Virus record (IMG/VR): IMGVR_UViG_3300021962_008747
Location: 1 to 64,000 of that record
Origin: a virus
Length of the DNA stretch: 64,000 nucleotides
Reading direction: 5' to 3' (one strand)
Positions 58,641-64,000 of the stretch are shown here, one piece after another. How positions within the stretch are numbered: the stretch's first letter is position 1; each line of letters begins with the position of its first letter. A program made the position numbers and the translations under genes. The notes beneath the pieces are model-generated. The model did no database searches and was not told the DNA's origin. It saw nothing but the letters and a program-made list of their open reading frames with translations.

Positions 58641-60761
58641 ATGGGATTAATAACAAGACAGATAGGGCCAGACGCTAAGGGTAGTAAACTTACCTTTGTG
58701 GATATGGATAATAACTTGTATTATTTACAAGGTTTAGGTGTTTCAGATCTTACATATTCTGCGAGTACACTTACATTAACAAATCCTACTGGTGGTACTC
58801 TTAGTGTTAATATTGCAAGTGATACAAATACGTTTATAACTGCAACAACATATAATGATTTAACAAACACCATTACTTTAACTGACAATACTGATACTTC
58901 TTTTAATGTATATATTGATGCCGTTAGTGGTTTAACGGTAAATGGTATTTTATCGGCAACAACAATTAGTGGTGGGACATTATATGGTGACGGATCAAAT
59001 TTAACAGGGATCTCAACACAAGATACTTTTGTTACGGGAGGGACTTATTCAAATGGAACCGCAATATTTACAAATAATACGGGAGGTACTTTCAACGTTA
59101 ATGGTTTTTATACAGGTTCAACAGATGTTTTTGTTACCGGAGGAACTTTTAGTTCGTCAACAATTACTTTTACTAATAATACAGGAGGAACTTTTTCGGT
59201 TAGTGGTATAAGTTCTGGGACAAATCTATCTAAAATCTTATTCGTTGATCCAAATGGTAATGACGTAACTGCAGTAAAAGGGGATTTACATAAACCTTAT
59301 CAAAATTTATATGCGGCTAAAAGCGCATCAACTTCAGGTGATACCATTTATGTGTTACCTGGAACATGGACTTACGATAATAGAAACACTGCTGGTAACC
59401 CTTATAATGGACAAATAGACACGTTAGTCAATTTATGGAAAGACGGTGTTTATTATTATTTTAATCCTGGATCGAGAGTTGTGTTCTTTAATCAAACTGT
59501 AACAGGTACTGATATGTATTTGTTTAAATCACCAGGTAGTGGTGGTACTTGCACCGTTAGGGGTTCATTAGAGTTTAGCGGGGATTCAATCGGTGCCGAT
59601 AGTTTTGGTGGTGCAGTAGTTTTTTATGAACCGGGTATAGGTGATGGATGTACTTTTGATTGTGAAGTTAAATCACTAATATCTAAATCTCATTTAATCG
59701 GTGTCGGTACCAATACTATTACGGGGCAAACATCTACAGTAAAAATAACGGCAGATGAAATAAATTACACACATACGGGTAATAATGTTGGGCAATCAGG
59801 TACAGGTTCTCCATTAACAATTAGATCTACTGCAGATATACAATTTTATATAAACGTTAGAAAAGTTAAATCTACATATTATAGAGTAATTCATTTTAGA
59901 CAGTTATCAACTGGTAGTACAGCAACTTTAAATTTAGATTATGTACAAAACTTAGGTGGTAACGCTGCAATTTCTTGTGAAATTAACCAATCACCAAATA
60001 TATACCTAAACATAAATAAATGTGATTTTATTGCTTATCCTTATCAATCAACACAAAATACGGCAACATTTAGATTTATTGCAAATGTTAATTGGTATGA
60101 AGTCGGTGATTCTGGAGTTGCACAAAAATTTCAATCATTTTCAAGCTCAAATGGAGTTTCAATATTTAATGGTACTTATAATTTTAATTATAATAGAATA
60201 CTTTTTGAAAACCAAACAGCTGAAAAAATGTTTATAAACGGAGATATAAACATAGCAACTTCAAATTTCACCAACATTATTTTTTATAACAGAAACACAT
60301 CAGGAGAAATTAATTTTAATGGAAATATAACAGGAAATTTTCAAGGAGTGGTTGCTAGATCAAGAGCGGGTAAAATAAATATAAAAAATAGTAGTATTTT
60401 ACCTTCAATAACAGGAGGAACGTTTATAGATAATGACACAACTACAACAGGAACTACTGTAATATCGAATACAAACGCATATTTTAATAGTACATCAAGT
60501 TTAATTAATGGTCAGTATTTAAAAAATTATGTTTTAAATTCAAATATTAAAAATTCAGGTACAGGTAATTTATTTGTGAATGCAACAAGTACGGGATCTT
60601 TACAAATACATAACTCAACATTACAATCTGTGCCGGGATCAACAATAAATATATCAGGTTTAGCACCATTAACAATATCAAACACAACGTCGAACACCAA
60701 TATAACCGCATCGACAATAAATGGTTCGGTAACTGTATTAACAGAATTAGATTTATTATGA
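58641..60761 (+). CDS. Tail fibre/tailspike with predicted beta-helix
   Basis: A 706-residue protein. N-terminal part with fibre repeats: NGILSATTISGGTLYGDGSNLTGIS, then two FVTGGT(Y/F)S...FTNNTGGTF(N/S)V units. From about residue 200 (ILFVDPNGNDVTAVKGDLHKPYQNLYAAKSAS, GDTIYVLPGTW) the pattern is that of a right-handed parallel beta-helix, with many short N/S/T-rich turns up to the C-terminus. Such domains form trimeric tailspikes and often bind or cut polysaccharides; catalytic acids cannot be picked out. Its stop overlaps the next ATG (ATGA). Confidence 0.75.
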   Translation: MGLITRQIGPDAKGSKLTFVDMDNNLYYLQGLGVSDLTYSASTLTLTNPTGGTLSVNIASDTNTFITATTYNDLTNTITLTDNTDTSFNVYIDAVSGLTVNGILSATTISGGTLYGDGSNLTGISTQDTFVTGGTYSNGTAIFTNNTGGTFNVNGFYTGSTDVFVTGGTFSSSTITFTNNTGGTFSVSGISSGTNLSKILFVDPNGNDVTAVKGDLHKPYQNLYAAKSASTSGDTIYVLPGTWTYDNRNTAGNPYNGQIDTLVNLWKDGVYYYFNPGSRVVFFNQTVTGTDMYLFKSPGSGGTCTVRGSLEFSGDSIGADSFGGAVVFYEPGIGDGCTFDCEVKSLISKSHLIGVGTNTITGQTSTVKITADEINYTHTGNNVGQSGTGSPLTIRSTADIQFYINVRKVKSTYYRVIHFRQLSTGSTATLNLDYVQNLGGNAAISCEINQSPNIYLNINKCDFIAYPYQSTQNTATFRFIANVNWYEVGDSGVAQKFQSFSSSNGVSIFNGTYNFNYNRILFENQTAEKMFINGDINIATSNFTNIIFYNRNTSGEINFNGNITGNFQGVVARSRAGKINIKNSSILPSITGGTFIDNDTTTTGTTVISNTNAYFNSTSSLINGQYLKNYVLNSNIKNSGTGNLFVNATSTGSLQIHNSTLQSVPGSTINISGLAPLTISNTTSNTNITASTINGSVTVLTELDLL

Positions 60762-61015
60762 TATTAACATGTTTATTTGAGTTTAACACTCACAGCGAAG
60801 GTTTAAATAAAATGCAAAGTTTTGAATACCCATGTGCGTTTATTGTAAATGGGGAAATGTTTGATTATCAAGGTAATCCGATAACAATAACTGAAAACTA
60901 TTTTTTATCACCAAATGATAGTATGGTATTTATAAGTGGTTATGGTGATGAAAATACAACTGAAGGCGTATTATACGTTCAGGATAACATATGTAAAGTA
61001 AATAAAATAGGTTAA
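60758..61015 (+). CDS. Small fibre-cluster protein of unknown function
   Basis: An 85-residue protein beginning MILTCLFEFNTHSEGL and including YPCAFIVNGEMFDYQGNPITI, with alternating beta strands. The start overlaps the preceding stop (ATGA); an ATG at codon 19 is an alternative. No family recognised. Like the small genes at 2787 and 61961 it separates two fibre genes. Confidence 0.55.
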   Translation: MILTCLFEFNTHSEGLNKMQSFEYPCAFIVNGEMFDYQGNPITITENYFLSPNDSMVFISGYGDENTTEGVLYVQDNICKVNKIG

Positions 61016-61016
61016 A

Positions 61017-61961
61017 ATGGCAACATCACAAATAATATATGGGAGTTTATCGGCAAACACTTTAAGTGCAACAACACTCTATGGTAATGGGTCTAATTTA
61101 CTTGGTGTTTCTACAGGCGATACATACGTTACAGGAGGAACGTACAGTAATGGTACTGCAACATTTACAAACACAAGTGGGGGTACATTTAATGTTAGTG
61201 GATTTTACACAGGAGCAACTGATGTTTTTGTAACAGGTGGGACGTATTCCGCTGGAACGATTACCTTATTAAATAATACTGGAGGTACAATTTCTATAAC
61301 AGGGTTAAGTACAGGATATACTTATACACAAACAAATAATTACACAGCATCTATACCAATTACAATTACTCATAATTTAAATACTACTGAAATATTAATA
61401 CAAATAATAGACACAAACACCAATCAATTAATTTTAGGTAGTGTTAGTAACTACCAATTAAATTCCGTAGACATAACTTTGAGTAGTTCATTAAACGGTA
61501 TTAAAGTTGTTATTGTGGGAGGTTCAATATCTTCTGCAACACCTAGAGGAAAAATTAATTTATTATTTGGTCATGATTCTGTAAATCCCGTCGATTCAAC
61601 AACATATTATATAGGGGGTCAGTTTAATTTAGCTCCAACAATATCGGCCAATGACGGTAGAAGACTTATTTCTCCTGTTACTGGTTTTATTACACAAGTA
61701 TCTATTTGTGAAACTGTTGGTGGTACTTTGGGTTCGTCAGAAACTAGCACATTTACAATAAATAATGTCACAAAATCAACATCAAGTACTATAACTACAA
61801 CGACCACTTACGATTCATCATCATCATTAATAAATTATATTTTATCATCACCTTTATATGTTGTTAATGGAGATAAATTAGAAATAAGATGGGTAACGCC
61901 CGCTTGGGTAACGAACCCTACAACAGTAAGACAACAAATAAACGTTTTAATTGATTTTTAA
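61017..61961 (+). CDS. Tail fibre protein
   Basis: A 314-residue protein. Residues 1-100 are a near-copy of the repeat region of the 58641 fibre: LSATTLYGNGSNLLGVS, then TYVTGGTYSNGTATFTNTSGGTF and DVFVTGGTYSAGTITLLNNTGG. The central part (PITITHNLNTTEILIQIID) resembles a phage fibre beta-sandwich, and the C-terminal half is another Ser/Thr-rich beta domain. Its stop overlaps the start of the next small gene by 1 nt (TAATG). Confidence 0.7.
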   Translation: MATSQIIYGSLSANTLSATTLYGNGSNLLGVSTGDTYVTGGTYSNGTATFTNTSGGTFNVSGFYTGATDVFVTGGTYSAGTITLLNNTGGTISITGLSTGYTYTQTNNYTASIPITITHNLNTTEILIQIIDTNTNQLILGSVSNYQLNSVDITLSSSLNGIKVVIVGGSISSATPRGKINLLFGHDSVNPVDSTTYYIGGQFNLAPTISANDGRRLISPVTGFITQVSICETVGGTLGSSETSTFTINNVTKSTSSTITTTTTYDSSSSLINYILSSPLYVVNGDKLEIRWVTPAWVTNPTTVRQQINVLIDF

Positions 61962-62125
61962 TGGGATATTTAGGGACATATGAGATCGTAAATTATATCG
62001 TAAATCACCCAACAGAAGGTGTAATTAATAAACAAAAAATAATTTATTATAATAATCAAAATGAAATTGAAAACGAAGAGTATTATTTTGGTTACATAAG
62101 AGATGGTTATACACAAAAAAATTAA
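61961..62125 (+). CDS. Small protein (54 residues) between fibre genes
   Basis: An ATG sharing its A with the preceding TAA opens a 54-codon frame, MGYLGTYEIVNYIVNHPTEG near the start and EEYYFGYIRDGY near the end. It is Tyr- and Asn-rich. It ends 6 nt before the next fibre ATG and fills the gap, which supports its being real. Function unknown. Confidence 0.5.
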   Translation: MGYLGTYEIVNYIVNHPTEGVINKQKIIYYNNQNEIENEEYYFGYIRDGYTQKN

Positions 62126-62131
62126 TAAGAT

Positions 62132-64000
62132 ATGACTAATATTTATGATTCTTTAGGTATAAATGGCGGATTGAATATAAGTGCTAATTCAACAACTGAC
62201 GCAATATACATTAGCCAATTGGGTACGGGGAATGCCGTTTTGATAGAAGATAGTTCAAACCCTGACGCATCTCCGTTCATTATTAATTCGGGAGGTAGTG
62301 TGAATATTGGTAGAATTGAGTATTTGTCCACTTCAGGTGGTACACAATCTAAATTACAAGTTAATAATAGTACTTCTCAAATACCATCATCGGGTTTACC
62401 ATTCACCACAAATTTTATTGTACAAGGGTTTAATAATAATAATATCGGTTTTTTTACGACAGACATTAATACGTCACAATTATATTTTGGAACACCATCA
62501 AGTGTGTATGGAGCAAAACTTTCTTGGAGATATACTGGTGGGACATTTGATTTATCTACTCAGACCACAGGAGGAACTATTACTTTTGGTACCGATCAAG
62601 GTTTAGAAAGAATGAGAATACAAAGTGATGGAAATGTAGGTATCGGCACAACTGCGGCAACATCAACTTTAACCGTAAATGGTAGTTTAAGTGCAACAAC
62701 ATTATATGGTGACGGGTCAAATCTAACAGGAATTTCAGGTGGTGGTTCATTTACTGGAGGAACTGTAACAGGATCAACAACATTCAAAAACGGACTTTCA
62801 GCCAATACCTTTAGTTCAAATACCGAAACTATAATCGGAAAAGTACCAACAAGTGCGTCTGGATCGGTATCAACTGGTTCGGCCCCTTCTGGTATTTATG
62901 TTCAAGGAAGATATGTATATGTTGTAAATGTTGGTTCAGATTCACTTCAAATATTTGATGTTTCAAGTCCATCATCTCCGGTTTTAGTTGGGTCAACATC
63001 AACCGGTTCGGCCCCTTCTGGTATTTATGTTCAAGGAAGATATGCATATGTTGTAAATGTTGTTTCAACTTCGCTTCAAATATTTGATGTATCAAATCCA
63101 TCATCTCCGACATTAGTTGGAACTGCGTCAACAGGTTCGTCCCCTTCTCGTATTTATGTTCAAGGAAGATATGCATATGTTATTAACCGTACTTCAGATT
63201 CACTTCAAATATTTGATGTATCAAATCCATCATTACCTGTTTCAGTTGGGTCTGTGTCAACCGGTTCTCGACCTGATGGTATTTATGTTCAAGGAAGATA
63301 TGTATATGTTATAAACCGAGATTCAAGATCACTTCAAATATTTGATGTATCAAATCCATCATTACCTGTTTCAGTTGGGTCTGTGTCAACTGGTTCAGAC
63401 CCTTATCATATTTATGTTCAAGCAAGATATGCGTATGTCTTGAACCGAATTTCTTCTGAACTTAAAATATTTGATGTTTCAAATCCATCATCTCCGGTAT
63501 TAGTTGGAACTGCGTCAACAGGATCAGGTTCTGGTATTTATGTTCAAGGAAGATATGCATATGTTATAAATGGAAATGATTCACTTCAAATATTTGATGT
63601 ATCAAATCCATCATCACCTGTTTCAGTTGGGTCAACATCAACCGGTTCGGCCCCTTCTGGTATTTATGTTCAAGGAATATATGCGTATGTTGTAAACCGA
63701 CTTTCAAATTCACTTCAAATATTTGATGTTAGTGGTTCATATATTCAACAATTAGAAGTTGGTGGAATATTAACAAATACTTTGGAATCTGTTGGAAATA
63801 CAACTATTGGCAATGATTTAGCGGTAGTGGGCGGATTAAATGTAAGTCAATCAACAAACATACAAGGAAATTTATCGGCGACTAATTTAATAGTAGTTAG
63901 TGGAGTAACTTCAAACACTGTGTCTGCCAATACGATAAGTGCAACAACTTATCAGAATTTACCACAAACAACATCCGCAAATACTGCAACTATTCATTTT
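62132..64000 (+). CDS. Tail fibre with seven-bladed LVIVD-type beta-propeller, 3' end outside window
   Basis: An open frame of 623 codons that runs off the window. Residues 1-205 resemble the fibre at the start of the window (FIINSGGSV, LYFGTPS, GNVGIG in the same order). LSATTLYGDGSNLTGIS follows at about 185-205. From residue 247 seven near-identical units of 42-43 residues appear (consensus GIYVQGRYAYVVN...SLQIFDVSNPSSPVLVG), matching the LVIVD/beta-propeller repeat. After the seventh the fibre repeats resume (LEVGGILTNTLES, then ISATTYQNLPQT). The propeller is thus an inserted domain, probably receptor-binding. Confidence 0.8.
   Translation, partial: MTNIYDSLGINGGLNISANSTTDAIYISQLGTGNAVLIEDSSNPDASPFIINSGGSVNIGRIEYLSTSGGTQSKLQVNNSTSQIPSSGLPFTTNFIVQGFNNNNIGFFTTDINTSQLYFGTPSSVYGAKLSWRYTGGTFDLSTQTTGGTITFGTDQGLERMRIQSDGNVGIGTTAATSTLTVNGSLSATTLYGDGSNLTGISGGGSFTGGTVTGSTTFKNGLSANTFSSNTETIIGKVPTSASGSVSTGSAPSGIYVQGRYVYVVNVGSDSLQIFDVSSPSSPVLVGSTSTGSAPSGIYVQGRYAYVVNVVSTSLQIFDVSNPSSPTLVGTASTGSSPSRIYVQGRYAYVINRTSDSLQIFDVSNPSLPVSVGSVSTGSRPDGIYVQGRYVYVINRDSRSLQIFDVSNPSLPVSVGSVSTGSDPYHIYVQARYAYVLNRISSELKIFDVSNPSSPVLVGTASTGSGSGIYVQGRYAYVINGNDSLQIFDVSNPSSPVSVGSTSTGSAPSGIYVQGIYAYVVNRLSNSLQIFDVSGSYIQQLEVGGILTNTLESVGNTTIGNDLAVVGGLNVSQSTNIQGNLSATNLIVVSGVTSNTVSANTISATTYQNLPQTTSANTATIHF
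62870..63735 (+). repeat. Seven tandem in-frame repeats (129 or 126 bp)
   Basis: The GGTATTTATGTTCAAGGA-type core begins at 62891, 63020, 63149, 63278, 63407, 63533 and 63659, giving periods of 129 (four times) and 126 (twice). DNA identity between units is high, so recent duplication or gene conversion is likely. Each unit codes one propeller blade. Confidence 0.9.

Noticed and set aside
62829-63176. A 115-codon antisense frame with repeated HIFLEHKY phrases.
   Set aside because: It is the complement of the propeller repeats and has no start region or promoter box.
62870-63735. Regular tandem repeats that might suggest a CRISPR array.
   Set aside because: The repeats are 129 or 126 bp without separate spacers and form an open protein frame of propeller blades.
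62132-64000. The last reading frame ends on a codon boundary at 64000 and the frame at base 1 is open, as if one fibre gene ran across a circular junction.
   Set aside because: The window has a round length, so the ends are probably arbitrary cuts. A matching frame has a one-in-three chance, and both ends carry similar fibre modules anyway.

Overview
The window is a 64 kb piece of a large T4-like (contractile-tailed) bacteriophage that infects a member of the Bacteroidota, probably a flavobacterium. The T4-like assignment rests on a head block in the T4 order: terminase large subunit (gp17-like), portal (gp20-like), prohead protease (gp21-like), acidic scaffold (gp22-like) and major capsid protein (gp23-like). 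A gp55-like late sigma factor, a PhoH-like ATPase and a dUTPase also fit. The host assignment rests on AT-rich DNA with no clear Shine-Dalgarno sites, Bacteroidota-type promoters (TTG, 19-20 nt, TAnnTTTG), a Bacteroidota-type ribosomal protein bS21, a tmRNA whose tag starts with glycine, and three secreted proteins with type IX secretion (T9SS) C-terminal signals.

Layout. 1-4335 (+): tail-fibre genes, including three tandem LamG/concanavalin-like paralogues. 4332-6212: a pyrimidine-dimer-glycosylase-like gene, a small lipoprotein, an HNH endonuclease and, on the minus strand, a complete tmRNA with its own host-type promoter and terminator. 6294-14328: accessory genes: a zinc peptidase, a ClpC-like unfoldase lacking the N-domain divergent from a UVR-repeat protein, a KTSC protein and a nucleotidyltransferase. 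14438-26619 (+): head and packaging genes, with bS21 on the opposite strand. 26641-31044: a cassette of three T9SS-type secreted proteins (SprB-like repeat protein, subtilisin-like protease, large adhesin-like protein), two of them behind a duplicated 141-nt leader. 31220-39434: membrane, DUF5872-like and baseplate/tail proteins. 39463-53041 (-): a packed operon with the late sigma factor, six or more glycosyltransferases, nucleotide-sugar enzymes, PhoH, dUTPase and a DnaQ-like exonuclease. 53064-54044: a strong hairpin and an EDxHD-type homing endonuclease in front of a glycosyltransferase that lacks its N-terminus. 54138-56636 (-): small probable virion proteins. 56688-64000 (+): more fibre genes, ending in an incomplete fibre with a seven-bladed beta-propeller.

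How it may fit together. An octamer, TATTTATA or close to it, lies just upstream of about 18 genes on both strands and is the obvious candidate site for the gp55-like sigma factor. The major capsid protein and several smaller proteins share a predicted prohead-protease site (I/L-x-E, often followed by A), and in the smaller proteins it lies about 13-15 residues from the N-terminus. This suggests a set of capsid-targeted, co-injected cargo proteins. The tmRNA, bS21 and ClpC/UVR pair point to control of host translation, ribosome rescue and proteolysis. The T9SS cassette points to remodelling of the infected cell surface. All functions are inferred from sequence reading alone; no database search was possible.
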